Assembly: GCA_016710525.1 (NCBI GenBank) | Contig: JADJVQ010000008.1 | Coordinates: 62,001 to 126,000, forward strand | Reading direction: 5' to 3' | Source of the DNA: Burkholderiaceae bacterium | Lineage (GTDB): Bacteria > Pseudomonadota > Gammaproteobacteria > Burkholderiales > Burkholderiaceae_E | Length of the DNA stretch: 64,000 nt | Shown here: one piece after another, positions 38,212-48,139 of the stretch | How the letters are laid out: each line of letters starts with the position of its first letter | Position numbering within the stretch: position 1 is the first letter of the stretch | The notes under the pieces: model-generated | Told to the model about the DNA's origin: nothing | Seen by the model: only the letters and a program-made list of their open reading frames with translations | Database searches by the model: none | Position numbers and translations under genes: made by a program

Positions 38212-39227
38212 ATGATGCCGATCGAAGAGACGCTCTGGCTGCCGGTGTGCGCCGATGCGGATCTGCGCCTGGTCAGCTGCGGGCGATCCGCGTCCTCGGC
38301 CAGGACCGGGTGGTCTGGCGCACGGCCGATGGCCGTTTGTCCGCTGCGCCCGATCGTTGCCCCCATCGCGGCACGCCCCTGTCGATGGGCCAGGTGCAGG
38401 GCGACCGTCTCGTGTGCCCCTATCACGGCTGGGCGTTCGACATCGAGGGCCGATGCCGGCATATCCCCGCGCTGGCGCAAGTCGTTCCCGGCGCCCGGCA
38501 AGCGGTGGCCTGCCATGCGGTCCGCGAACGGCACGGCCTGATCTGGCTGCGTGCCGGCGCACCTCACGAGTCCTCGCTGCTGGCCGAACCTCCGCCCTTC
38601 GACGGTCCCGCCGAAGGGACCGGCATCCGGCGGGTGCTGTGCGGCCCGTACGACGTGGCCGCCAGCGCACCGCGCGTGCTCGAGAATTTCCTCGACCTGG
38701 CCCACTTCGCTTTCGTGCATGCCGGTTCGCTGGGCGACCCGGCCCATGCCGCGATCGGCGACTACCGGGTGGAGGCAGGCGGCGCGGGGCGGGGCCTGCG
38801 CGCCACCGGCTGCCGGGCCTGGCAGCCGAAAAGCAATCTGCTGGCACAAACCGGTGAAATGGTCGAGTACCGCTACGAGGTACCGGCGCCGTATTGCGCG
38901 GTGCTGTCCAAGTGCCCCGAACGCTGGCAGGACTATCAGGAGTCGATCGCGCTGTTCGCCCTGCCGCAGGATCCGGTTCGCACCCGCGTCTGGTTCCTGA
39001 TCGCCATGTCGGCCGGCGATCGGTCCGACGAGCAGATTCGCGCGTTCCAGGATGCGCTCTTCGAACAGGATCGGCGGATCCTCGAGGCGCAGCGTCCGGC
39101 GCTGCTGCCGCTCGATCCGCGGGCGGAGGCCTCTTGCGCGATCGACCGGCTGTCGCTGGCCTATCGGGCGTACCTGGGCGAACTCGGTGTGCGCTTTGGC
39201 GTGCTGCCGGCCGGCCCGGCACCATGA
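38212..39227 (+). CDS. Rieske non-haem iron oxygenase, alpha subunit (frameshifted near N-terminus)
   Basis: Terminal oxygenase of the VanA/Pao/NdmA-like group, about 338 residues when repaired. The start frame (MPIEETLWLPVCADADLR) and the body frame (LRAIRVLGQDRVVWR onward) differ by one base; the break lies at about 38262-38275. The Rieske centre is CPHRGTPLSMGQVQGDRLVCPYHGW, and the mononuclear iron site is ENFLDLAHFAFVHAG with Asp and two His. Reductase and ferredoxin partners are not adjacent. It lies between the purine transporter and a second BMP protein, so a methylated or modified purine is a reasonable guess for the substrate. Confidence 0.87.
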
Positions 39228-39254
39228 GCGCGCCCGCGAGGGCCGCGTGAGCTT

Positions 39255-40130
39255 TCAGCCGACGCGCCGGCTTTCGCTCCACGCGAGATACAGGCCGCTG
39301 GCGACGATGATGGCCGAGCCGATCCAGGTGTAGATCGACGGCAGGTCGCCAAACACCAGGTAGCCGAGCAGTCCCGCGCTCACCAGTTGCGCGTACGAGA
39401 ACGGCGCCATGATGTTGGCGGGCGCCAGGCGCATGGCGCTGGCCACGCAGAAGTGGCCGATGCCGCCGAACACGCCCAGGCAGAGCAGCATCAGGATATC
39501 GGCGGTGCGCAGCGGTGTCGTCCAGAAGAACGGCACGGCGACGGACGTGATGACGCTGCCCAGCAGCGCGCTGTAGATGGCCGATGTCTCGGCCCGATCG
39601 GTGCCCGAGACCTTGCGGGTGAGGACCTGGTAAGTCGCGTAGCAGGCGGAACTGCCCAGGATCAGCAGCGAGGACCACTGGAAGACCTCGCTGCCGGGCC
39701 GCACGATGATCAGCACGCCCGCGAAGCCGACCAGCACGACCACCATCCGGCTGGGCAGGATTTTTTCGCCGAGCATCGGCACCGCCAGCAGCGTGACCAG
39801 CATCGGTGCCAGGAAACTGATCGAAGTGGCTTCGGCCAGCGGCACGGTGCGCAGCGCGGTGAAGTACAGCATGGTCGAGGCGACCTGCAGCAGCGATCGG
39901 CCGAGCTGCGAGCCCAGTTGCTGCGAACGGATGATGTCCAGGCCGTGCCGCGGCAGAAAAAGCGCGAGCACGAACAGCAGGTGGCCCAGTGTGCGAGCCC
40001 AGACGATCTGCACCGAACTGAAGTGCGGGCTGAGCACCTTGACCACCGTGTTCATGCAGGCGAACAGGCAGACGGCCAGGCACATGAACAGAATGCCGCG
40101 GCTGACGCGGCTGAGGGGAACCTGGCTCAA
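39255..40130 (-). CDS. DMT/EamA-family transporter
   Basis: Ten-helix drug/metabolite exporter fold, 291 residues from a TTG at 40130 (an ATG at 40085 would shorten it by 15). Two EamA repeats are visible; the first starts ILFMCLAVCLFACMNTVVKVLS and the second AMRLAPANIMAPFSYAQLVSAGLLGYLVFG. Such proteins commonly export metabolites such as purine bases or amino acids. It is convergent with the Rieske gene and divergent from the BMP gene. A GGGGGGG run just upstream of the start could hide a further frame error. Confidence 0.85.
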   Translation of the reverse strand: MSQVPLSRVSRGILFMCLAVCLFACMNTVVKVLSPHFSSVQIVWARTLGHLLFVLALFLPRHGLDIIRSQQLGSQLGRSLLQVASTMLYFTALRTVPLAEATSISFLAPMLVTLLAVPMLGEKILPSRMVVVLVGFAGVLIIVRPGSEVFQWSSLLILGSSACYATYQVLTRKVSGTDRAETSAIYSALLGSVITSVAVPFFWTTPLRTADILMLLCLGVFGGIGHFCVASAMRLAPANIMAPFSYAQLVSAGLLGYLVFGDLPSIYTWIGSAIIVASGLYLAWSESRRVG

Positions 40131-40238
40131 TGGGGGGGCTGGATGGGGGCTCGATGGGGCTTCGGGCACAATTCTGGGCCGGCGCGCGGCTCCCAGCGCG
40201 CGGGCGATTCCATTCCGGGAGACATGTCGAGGACAACC

Positions 40239-41327
40239 ATGTCGAAAAACCTCACCCGACGCGACTTCGTCGCGTCGCTCGCGGCCTTGGCCGGCGCCGC
40301 ACCCGTCACGACGCCGCGCGCGGCCGATCCCCTGCAAGTCGGCTTCGTCTATGTGACGCCGCTCGCGCCGCTCGGCTGGACCGCGCAGCACAACGAGGGC
40401 CGCCTGCAGCTCGAGCGTGTGCTCGGCGCGCGGGTGAAGACCCGCTATGTCGACAAGGTGGCCGAAGGCGCCGACGCCGAACGGGTGATCCGCGATCTCG
40501 CGACCCAGGGCTGCGGCCTGATCGTCACGACCAGCTTCGGCTACATGGAACCCACGCTGAAGGTCGCGCGGCAGTTTCCCAAGGTCGTGTTCGAGCACAT
40601 CTCCGGATACAAGTCGGCCGCCAATGTCGGATTTGCCAACGCCCGCTTCTACGAAGGGCGCTACCTGGCCGGCATGGTCGCCGCCGGGGTTTCGCGCACC
40701 GGCGTGGCGGGCTACGTCGCGGCATTCCCGATTCCCGAAGTCGTGCAGGGCATCAATGCGTTCGTGCTCGGCATGAGGGCCGTCAACCCCAAGGCCGAGC
40801 TCAAGGTGGTGTGGGTGAACTCGTGGTACGACCCGGGCCGCGAGCGCGATGCGGCCCTGACCCTGATGAACCAGGGCGCCGACGTGCTCACCCATCACAC
40901 CGACTCCACCGCCACCACGGTGGCGGCGCAGGAGCAGCAGCGCTGGTGCGTGGGCTATCACAGCGATGGGCGGGCGCTGGCGCCGACCAGCCAGCTGACC
41001 GCGGTCACCCATCACTGGGGCGACTTCTATGTGCGTTCAGCGCAATCGGTGCTCGACGGAACCTGGAAGCCCTCGGGCCTGTGGGGCGGGCTGCGCGAGG
41101 GCATGGTGCGGCTGGCCGACTTCGGCGCCGCGGTGCCCGAGGCATTGCGCGCCCGCGTGCGCGATCGCCAGAGCGCGATCGCGAGCGGAAAGTTTCACCC
41201 GTTTTCGGGCCGGCTGCTCGACAATGAGGGCAGGGTGCGCCAGGAGGCCGGCAGCATGGCCGACGAGGCGCTCAATCGCATCGACTGGTACGTCCAGGGG
41301 GTGCAGGGAAAACTGCCGAGGACCTGA
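40239..41327 (+). CDS. Second BMP-family substrate-binding protein (non-lipidated)
   Basis: 362 residues from the ATG at 40239 (an earlier ATG at 40224 adds five). It has a twin-arginine-like signal (TRRDFVASLAALAGAA) instead of a lipobox, so it should be soluble in the periplasm. It shares a recognisable core with the BMP lipoprotein at 36963 (TSFGYMEPTLKVA, WYVQGVQGKLP versus WYVQGVDGKVP), showing common origin. It has no permease or ATPase of its own nearby and overlaps guaD by one base, so it probably delivers a guanine-like ligand to the same ABC transporter. Confidence 0.9.
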   Translation: MSKNLTRRDFVASLAALAGAAPVTTPRAADPLQVGFVYVTPLAPLGWTAQHNEGRLQLERVLGARVKTRYVDKVAEGADAERVIRDLATQGCGLIVTTSFGYMEPTLKVARQFPKVVFEHISGYKSAANVGFANARFYEGRYLAGMVAAGVSRTGVAGYVAAFPIPEVVQGINAFVLGMRAVNPKAELKVVWVNSWYDPGRERDAALTLMNQGADVLTHHTDSTATTVAAQEQQRWCVGYHSDGRALAPTSQLTAVTHHWGDFYVRSAQSVLDGTWKPSGLWGGLREGMVRLADFGAAVPEALRARVRDRQSAIASGKFHPFSGRLLDNEGRVRQEAGSMADEALNRIDWYVQGVQGKLPRT

Positions 41328-42616
41328 TGCAGGGATACCGTGCCGCGTTGCTGAGGTTTCTGCCCGATGACACGATGGAGCGCATCGACGATGCGCTGGT
41401 CGTGGTCGACCAGGGCCGTATCGCCGATGCCGGCGCCTTCGATGCGGTGGCGGCGCGATTCCCGCAGCTCGACTGGGTCGACTGGCGCGGGCGGGTGCTG
41501 GCGCCCGGCTTCATCGACGTCCATGTGCACTTCCCGCAGCTCGATGTGATCGGCTCGCCGGCCGAGGGCCTGCTGCCCTGGCTCGAGAACTACACCTTCC
41601 CGCATGAGGCGCGCTTCGCCGATCCGGCATACGCCAGTGCGATGGCCGAGCTGTTCCTGGACGAGCTGCTGCGCAACGGCGTCACCACGGCCATGGTCTA
41701 TTGCTCGTCGCATGCGGCCAGCGCCGAGGCCTTCTTCGAGGCCGCGCAGAAGCGTTCGCTGCGCATGGTGGCCGGCAAGTGCCTGATGGACCGCAACAGC
41801 CCCGAGCCGGTGCGCGACGACACCCGCCGCGGCCTGGCCCAGTCGCAGTTCCTGATCGAGCGCTGGCATGGCCGGGATCGCCTGGGATACGCGATCACGC
41901 CGCGCTTCGCGCCGAGCTGTTCGGACGAGCAGATGCGGGGTGCCGCCGAACTGGCCGAGGCGTTCGCGGGCACCTGGGTGCAGACCCATGTGGCCGAGAA
42001 CCGCGACGAGATCGCCTGGGTGGCGCAGCTGTTTCCCGATGCGCGCAGCTACCTCGATGTCTACGATCGGCTGGGCCTGCTGCGCGAACGCAGCATGTTC
42101 GCCCACTGCATCCATCTGGACGCGGCCGATCGTGCCCGCCTGACGGCCAGCGGCGCCAGCGCCGCGGTCTGCCCGACCTCCAATCTGTTCCTGGGCAGCG
42201 GCCTGTTCGACTTCAAGGCCGCGGCGCAGGCGGGCTTTCAGTGGGGGCTGGCCAGCGACGTCGGCGGGGGCACGTCGTTCTCTCCGTTTCGGACCATGCT
42301 GGCCGCCTACGAGGTCGCCCGCCTGGGCGGCGTCACGCTGTCGCCGCAGGCGCTGTGGTACCGCCATACGCTCGGCGCGGCGCGGGCGATGGGGCTGGAC
42401 GGCCTGGTCGGCAACCTGAGCGCCGGCCACAAGGCCGATTTCATCGCGCTCGATGCGCGGGTCACGCCATTGCTCGCGCGCCGCACCGGCAGTGCCTGGA
42501 GCCTGGACGAATGGCTGTTCGCGATGATCGTGCTGGGCGACGATCGGGCGATCGCCGACTCGGTGGTGGCGGGCACCACGATGCCGCGGCTTACGCCTCC
42601 CAGTCGAACCGGCTGA
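41327..42616 (+). CDS. guaD: Guanine deaminase
   Basis: Zn-dependent amidohydrolase turning guanine into xanthine plus ammonia, 429 residues. The metal ligands are in PGFIDVHVHFPQ (HxH near 64-66), QTHVAENRDE, HCIHLD and SDVGGGTSFSPF. KCLMDRNSPEP and LFLGSGLFDFK are typical of the GuaD branch. Its start overlaps the stop of the BMP gene, so uptake and deamination are coupled. The product xanthine feeds XdhAB upstream. Confidence 0.95.
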   Translation: MQGYRAALLRFLPDDTMERIDDALVVVDQGRIADAGAFDAVAARFPQLDWVDWRGRVLAPGFIDVHVHFPQLDVIGSPAEGLLPWLENYTFPHEARFADPAYASAMAELFLDELLRNGVTTAMVYCSSHAASAEAFFEAAQKRSLRMVAGKCLMDRNSPEPVRDDTRRGLAQSQFLIERWHGRDRLGYAITPRFAPSCSDEQMRGAAELAEAFAGTWVQTHVAENRDEIAWVAQLFPDARSYLDVYDRLGLLRERSMFAHCIHLDAADRARLTASGASAAVCPTSNLFLGSGLFDFKAAAQAGFQWGLASDVGGGTSFSPFRTMLAAYEVARLGGVTLSPQALWYRHTLGAARAMGLDGLVGNLSAGHKADFIALDARVTPLLARRTGSAWSLDEWLFAMIVLGDDRAIADSVVAGTTMPRLTPPSRTG

Positions 42617-42779
42617 TCGCCAGCGCGGTGAACGCCGCGGCTGGACCGTCGAAGGCTGAATGGCCCGCCACGCCCGCTCGAGCATGGCCGGCCGCCCGCC
42701 GGCGCGAACAGGCAGGGGTGAGCGCCAATGGCGGCGGTGCGCCCGGCTGCGCTACACTCTTCGCCGCAGCGCACGCAGC

Positions 42780-42793
42780 TGATCGGTCGATCA
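42780..42793. promoter_or_regulatory. Palindrome TGATCG-GT-CGATCA upstream of the catabolic island
   Basis: A perfect palindrome in the 265-bp gap between guaD and the SMP-30 gene, 89 bp before the SMP-30 start. The same half-sites with a 2-bp spacer recur at 60117-60130 upstream of mauB. It is likely the operator of a dimeric regulator such as a GntR- or TetR-type protein. No other feature is seen in this gap apart from a GAGGAG ribosome site. Confidence 0.5.
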
Positions 42794-42881
42794 AGAAACG
42801 GTCGGTCTTCAACAAGCGGCGGCGCGAGCGCCGGACGAAGGCCGGGCCGCCCTGCGGTCTGGGCGCGACGAGGAGACAACC

Positions 42882-43802
<921 letters not shown>

Positions 43803-43910
43803 GGCGGACGCCCCGGGGCAGCGCGTCCGCGCGGAGCCGGTCCGCACCGGCGCCGCGAATCTGTCCGAGACCGCGTCCGTCCCGACCACTTCCAAAGGAG
43901 ATCGGCATCC

Positions 43911-45200
43911 ATGGCTGTCAGCCTGATCCACCCGGCGCCCGAGGGCGCGAAGCCTGCCGCGCCCGAGGGCGGTAAGCCGGCCCCATCGGCCGTGCCCCGC
44001 TCGCCGGGACGCGCCGCGCCGCCCAGGCTCACGGCCGAGCGGGCGATCGCGGCCGCGGCCGATCTGGCGCCGCGTCTGGCGCAGCGCGCCGCGCAGGCCG
44101 AGAGCCTGCGCCGCTGCCCCCAGGAGACCCTCGACGAACTGCGTGACAGCGGCCTGCTGCGCATGATGCAGCCGGCCCGCTTCGGCGGCTCCGAGCTCGG
44201 CCTGGACACCTTGTTCAACGTGGTGATGGAACTGAGCAAAGGGTGTGCGTCGACCGCCTGGACCTACTCCAACCTGGCCTCGCACAACTGGAACGTCGGG
44301 CAGCTCGAACTGCAGGCCCAGATCGACATCTGGGGCGAGGACCCCGATGCCTGCGTCGCCACCGGACTCGCGTTTCCGTGCGGCCGCGCCACGCGCGTCG
44401 AGGGCGGCTATCGGCTCAAGGGCCGCTGGCCCTTCGCCAGCGGCGTCGATGCGTCGCGCTGGATGATGGTCGGCGCGCTCATCGAGCAGCCCGCCGGCCC
44501 CCCGGAACGGCGCTTCTTCCTGGTGCCCGAAACGGGCTTTCGGCACCTGGACAACTGGCAGGCCCTGGGCCTGTCGGGCACCGGCAGCCACGACGTCGAG
44601 ATCGACGACGTCTTCGTGCCCGAGCACCGCACGGTATCGGCCGAACGTTTCGCCGCCGGGCAGCATCTGCCCGGCGCCACGCTCTACGACAACCCGCTGT
44701 ACGCGATGCCGACTTTCGCGGCCTTCGCCTATGTGCTGTGCGTCATTCCGGTGGGCACGGCCAAGGCGGCGGTCGAGCAATTCACCCAGGGCATGCGCGC
44801 GCGCGCCGGCACCTACACCGGCGCCCGGGTGGCCGAACTTGCGCCGGTCCAGCTGCGCATCGCCGAGGCCTCGGCCTGCGTCGAGTTCGCCGAAACCGTG
44901 ATTCGCCGAGACTGGCAGGAGCTCGAGTCCGGCGTGCGCCAGGGCCACTACCCCGGTCCGGAAACCAAGCTGCGCTGGAAGCGCAACACGGCTTTCGCCA
45001 CCTCGCTGGCGGTGCGCGCGGTCGACACGCTGATGCCGGCCGCCGGCGCCGGCGGGCTGAACCTGAATGCGCCGCTGCAGCGCCAGTTCCGCGACATCCA
45101 TGCGGCCGCGGCGCACTTCGGGCTGACCTGGGATGTGCATGCGGTGGCCTATGCGCAAGCGGCGCTGGGCCTGCAGCCCCAGGCCGGGATGCTGCTGTGA
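43911..45200 (+). CDS. Group D flavin-dependent monooxygenase (acyl-CoA dehydrogenase fold)
   Basis: 429 residues; relatives include the oxygenase of p-hydroxyphenylacetate hydroxylase and indole-oxidising flavoproteins that use reduced FMN or FAD from a separate reductase. A proline-rich N-terminal extension (about 1-40) precedes the helical N domain (LRDSGLLRMMQPARFGGSEL). The beta domain contains KGRWPFASGVDASRW and GLSGTGSHDVEIDDVFVP. The catalytic-base glutamate of acyl-CoA dehydrogenases is absent near the C-terminus. It is followed by a strong hairpin, then a VOC gene. The likely role is ring hydroxylation. Confidence 0.85.
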   Translation: MAVSLIHPAPEGAKPAAPEGGKPAPSAVPRSPGRAAPPRLTAERAIAAAADLAPRLAQRAAQAESLRRCPQETLDELRDSGLLRMMQPARFGGSELGLDTLFNVVMELSKGCASTAWTYSNLASHNWNVGQLELQAQIDIWGEDPDACVATGLAFPCGRATRVEGGYRLKGRWPFASGVDASRWMMVGALIEQPAGPPERRFFLVPETGFRHLDNWQALGLSGTGSHDVEIDDVFVPEHRTVSAERFAAGQHLPGATLYDNPLYAMPTFAAFAYVLCVIPVGTAKAAVEQFTQGMRARAGTYTGARVAELAPVQLRIAEASACVEFAETVIRRDWQELESGVRQGHYPGPETKLRWKRNTAFATSLAVRAVDTLMPAAGAGGLNLNAPLQRQFRDIHAAAAHFGLTWDVHAVAYAQAALGLQPQAGMLL

Positions 45201-45208
45201 ATCCGGGC

Positions 45209-45241
45209 GCGCGCGCTGATCGCGTGAGCATCAGCGCGCGC
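45209..45241 (+). terminator. 12-bp stem hairpin after the flavin monooxygenase
   Basis: Perfect arms GCGCGCGCTGAT (45209-45220) and its complement (45230-45241) around a 9-nt loop, followed by TTTCT. It starts 9 bp after the monooxygenase stop and 34 bp before the VOC start, so it is a candidate terminator or attenuator within the cluster. Confidence 0.55.
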
Positions 45242-45274
45242 TTTCTGGTGTAACGTTCGAACGGGAGATGACGC

Positions 45275-45736
45275 ATGCCGATCAAAGAACTGAATCACTT
45301 TTTCGTGCGTGCCGGTGACCTCGAAGCCACCCGGCAGTTCTACATCGATGTCCTCGGTTTCGAAGTGATGCCGCGCCCCGACTTCCCGTTCCCCGGTTAC
45401 TGGATGGGCGTGAACGGATCGATCCAGGTCCACGTCGGTCCGTCCAACATTCCCAACCGGCAGGCCTACTACCTGGGCACCGCCGACGATGCCGCCGACG
45501 GCCAGAGCGGTGTCATCGATCACGTGGCCTTCCTGGCCGACGACCCGGCCGCCTTCGTCGCGCGATTCAAGGCCATGGGCATCGAGTACCGGCCTCGCCA
45601 CCTGCCCGATTCGAAGCTGTTCCAGCTTTTCATCCGCGACCCCAACGGCGTGATGATCGAGCTCAACTTCTTCGGCCTGACCGAAGCGCCCGACTGGGGC
45701 GGCGAGGACTATTCCAAGATGGAGCGAGTCAGCTGA
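45275..45736 (+). CDS. VOC (glyoxalase-fold) family protein
   Basis: 153 residues with two beta-alpha-beta-beta-beta modules: one opens KELNHFFVRAGDLEATRQFYIDVLGF and the other VIDHVAFLADDPAAFVARFKAMG. Possible metal ligands are His near residue 8, His near 79 and Glu in VMIELNFF near 129. It could be a lyase, epimerase or dioxygenase; the function is not determined. It lies between the monooxygenase and the Liv transporter. Confidence 0.85.
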   Translation: MPIKELNHFFVRAGDLEATRQFYIDVLGFEVMPRPDFPFPGYWMGVNGSIQVHVGPSNIPNRQAYYLGTADDAADGQSGVIDHVAFLADDPAAFVARFKAMGIEYRPRHLPDSKLFQLFIRDPNGVMIELNFFGLTEAPDWGGEDYSKMERVS

Positions 45737-45798
45737 CGACACAGCCCCTGAAAGGCCAGGCCCCGTCAGCGGCGAGACAGCCGCAGGGGCCGGCCGGC

Positions 45799-45822
45799 TG
45801 CGGCCCGAGATCTCGGGCCGCA
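45799..45822. promoter_or_regulatory. Perfect 24-bp palindrome upstream of livK
   Basis: TGCGGCCCGAGA is followed directly by its reverse complement. It lies 62 bp after the VOC stop and 44 bp before the livK start. It has no T tract after it, so a bidirectional terminator or a protein-binding site is possible. Confidence 0.45.
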
Positions 45823-45866
45823 CACCCTAGACGTGCCCGACAAGAGTCAAACGAGGAGGAGAGACC

Positions 45867-47120
45867 ATGAAGCAATCCCGTCGCAAGATCATGGGCGCCA
45901 CCGGCGCCACCATCCTGGCCACCGGCCTGGCCCCGAGGACCGCGCTGGCGCAGGCCGGACCGGTCAAGATCGGCATGAGCATGCCCCAGACCGGCGGCCT
46001 GGGCGGGGGCGGCCAGGCCGCGCTGGTCGCGCTGCGCATGTGGGTCGACGATGTCAACGCCAAGGGCGGTCTGCTCGGGCGCAAGGTCGAGTTCATCGCG
46101 TATGACGACCAGTCCAATCCCGCCAACACCCCCGGCATCTACACCAAGCTGCTCGATGTCGACAAGGTCGACCTGCTGATCGCGCCGTACGCCACCGTGC
46201 CCACCGCGCCGATCATGCCGCTGGTCAAGCAGCGCGGCAAACTCCTGATGGGCAATTTTTCGTTCCAGGTGAATGCCAAGATCAAGCACGACATGTGGTT
46301 CAACAACGCCCCCTGGAATGATGCCGACGGCTGGTCCGAAGGCTTCATCGCGGCCGGGCGCGCGGCCGGCGCAAAGTCGATCGCACTGCTGGCCGCCGAC
46401 CAGGAATTCGCCCAGGCATTGGCCAACGGCGCCCGCTCGCTGATCGACAAGATCAAGCTGACGAAGGTCTACGACCAGAACTACCCGCCGACCACCACCG
46501 ACTTCTCCTCGGTGGTCCGGGCGATTCGCGCGGCCAAGCCCGAGATGGTGTTCGTCGCGTCGTATCCCAATGATTCGGCGGCCATCGTCAAGGCGGTCAA
46601 CGAGATCGGCCTGGGCTCGCAGGTGGTGATCTTCGGTGGGGCGATGGTCGGCCTGCAGTTCACCCCGATCATGGTCAACCTGGGCAGCCTGCTCAACGGC
46701 ATCGTCAACTACAACAGCTACGTGCCGGGCATGAAGCTGCCGGGCATCGACGATTTCTTCAAGCGTTATGCGGAGCGTGCGGTGGCGGCCAAGGTCGATC
46801 CGCTGGGGTATTACCTGCCGCCGTTCAACTATGCGATCGGCCAGATGCTCGAGCAGGCGGTCAATGCCACCAAGAGCATCGACGACAAGGCGCTGGCCGA
46901 CTACCTGCGCAAGAACGAAATGCAGACGGTGGTCGGGCCGATCCGCTTCGACGCCAACGGCGAGCGGGCCAACCAGCGCGTGATCACCGCCCAGTTCCGC
47001 GGCATCAAGGACAAGGACACCGACCAGTTCCGACAGCCCGGCAAGCAGGTGATCATCCACCCGACGCCCGACAGCAATGGCAAGGTGATCACACCGTACG
47101 ACGCGGCCCGCAAGGGCTAG
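45867..47120 (+). CDS. livK: Branched-chain-type ABC transporter substrate-binding protein
   Basis: Type I periplasmic-binding protein of the LivK/AmiC class, 417 residues. A twin-arginine-like signal (QSRRKIMGATGATILATGLA) suggests export in folded form. The mature protein begins VKIGMSMPQTGGLGGGGQAAL and has the family sequence VEFIAYDDQSNPANT. A GAGGAGGAG ribosome site precedes the ATG. It is followed by genes for both permeases and both ATPases. In catabolic clusters this family often binds aromatic or amide-type substrates rather than leucine. Confidence 0.94.
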   Translation: MKQSRRKIMGATGATILATGLAPRTALAQAGPVKIGMSMPQTGGLGGGGQAALVALRMWVDDVNAKGGLLGRKVEFIAYDDQSNPANTPGIYTKLLDVDKVDLLIAPYATVPTAPIMPLVKQRGKLLMGNFSFQVNAKIKHDMWFNNAPWNDADGWSEGFIAAGRAAGAKSIALLAADQEFAQALANGARSLIDKIKLTKVYDQNYPPTTTDFSSVVRAIRAAKPEMVFVASYPNDSAAIVKAVNEIGLGSQVVIFGGAMVGLQFTPIMVNLGSLLNGIVNYNSYVPGMKLPGIDDFFKRYAERAVAAKVDPLGYYLPPFNYAIGQMLEQAVNATKSIDDKALADYLRKNEMQTVVGPIRFDANGERANQRVITAQFRGIKDKDTDQFRQPGKQVIIHPTPDSNGKVITPYDAARKG

Positions 47121-47137
47121 GCGGCGACAGCCTGGAG

Positions 47138-47160
47138 GCGGGCGCCGCAGCGGCGCCCGC
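47138..47160 (+). terminator. GC hairpin between livK and livH
   Basis: GCGGGCGCCG (47138-47147) pairs with CGGCGCCCGC (47151-47160) around a 3-nt loop, 18 bp after livK. Hairpins here usually reduce expression of the permease genes relative to the binding protein. Confidence 0.45.
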
Positions 47161-47257
47161 GATCCCCGCAGCGGGCGGCGCCGCGCAGGTGCCTGCGCAA
47201 GGCCGGCCGGATGCGGGCCAGCCGCCCCTTTCGCCGGACTTCCTTTCGGATCTGCCC

Positions 47258-48134
47258 ATGGTGTTCTCTTTCGACCTCCTGTTCGAGGCGGTGCTCTTCG
47301 GGGTGCTGCTCGGATGCTTCTATGCCGCGGTCAGCCTGGGGCTGTCGGTGTCCTTCGGGCTGCTCGACATTCCCCCACGTGGCGCATCCCGCCCTGCTGG
47401 TGCTGGGCGCCTACTGCACCTACCTGCTGGCGGGCACCGGCATCGATCCGATCCTGGCCGGAGTGCTGCTGATGCCGCCCTTTTTCGTGCTGGGCGTGCT
47501 GATCTACCGCTTCTATTACGAAACCTTCGAGCGGCGCGGTTCCGACACCGGGGTGCGCGGGCTGGCGTTTTTCTTCGGCTTCGCCTTCATCATCGAGGTC
47601 GGGCTGATCCTGGGTTTCGGCGTGGACCAGCGCGGTGTCGAGGCGAGCTACATCGGCAGCAGCCTGGAGCTGGGCGACTACCGCATTCCCTACCGGATGC
47701 TCGCGGCGTTCGCCGTGGCGATCGTGCTGACCGTGACCCTGACGCTGTATTTTTCGCGCACGTTCATCGGCCGCGCGATCAAGGCGGTGGGCCAGGACGA
47801 GGGCGCACTGCGCCTGATGGGCGCCAACCCGGTGCGCATCAAGCAGCTGGCCTTCGGCATTGCCACCGCGGTCAACGCGCTGGCCGGCGCGGTGCTGATC
47901 GTGGTCGGGCCGGTCGATCCGGCGCTCGATCGGCTGTACATCGGGCGCACCTTTTGCGTGGTGGTGCTGGCTGGCCTGGGCAGCATGAGCGGTACGCTGG
48001 CCGCGGGGCTCATCCTGGGCATCACCGAGTCCATCGTGCTGATGGTCCTGGGCACCTCGTGGGCGCCCGCCGTTTCCTTCGGTCTCCTGCTGCTGGTGCT
48101 GGGCATCCGGCCGCAGGGCCTTTTTGGCAGGTGA
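47258..48134 (+). CDS. livH: Branched-chain-type ABC permease LivH (frameshifted)
   Basis: About 291 residues when repaired. The first frame gives MVFSFDLLFEAVLFGVLLGCFYAAV and GLSVSFGLLDIP; the second continues HVAHPALLVLGAYCTYLLAG to the end (LGIRPQGLFGR). The break is in CCCCC at 47372-47376, where four C would restore the family sequence LDIPHVAHP. This is a 1-bp overcall or a real frameshift, and because all other transporter genes are intact I favour the overcall. It has about eight membrane helices and precedes livM by 5 bp. Confidence 0.88.
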
Positions 48135-48139
48135 GCGCG

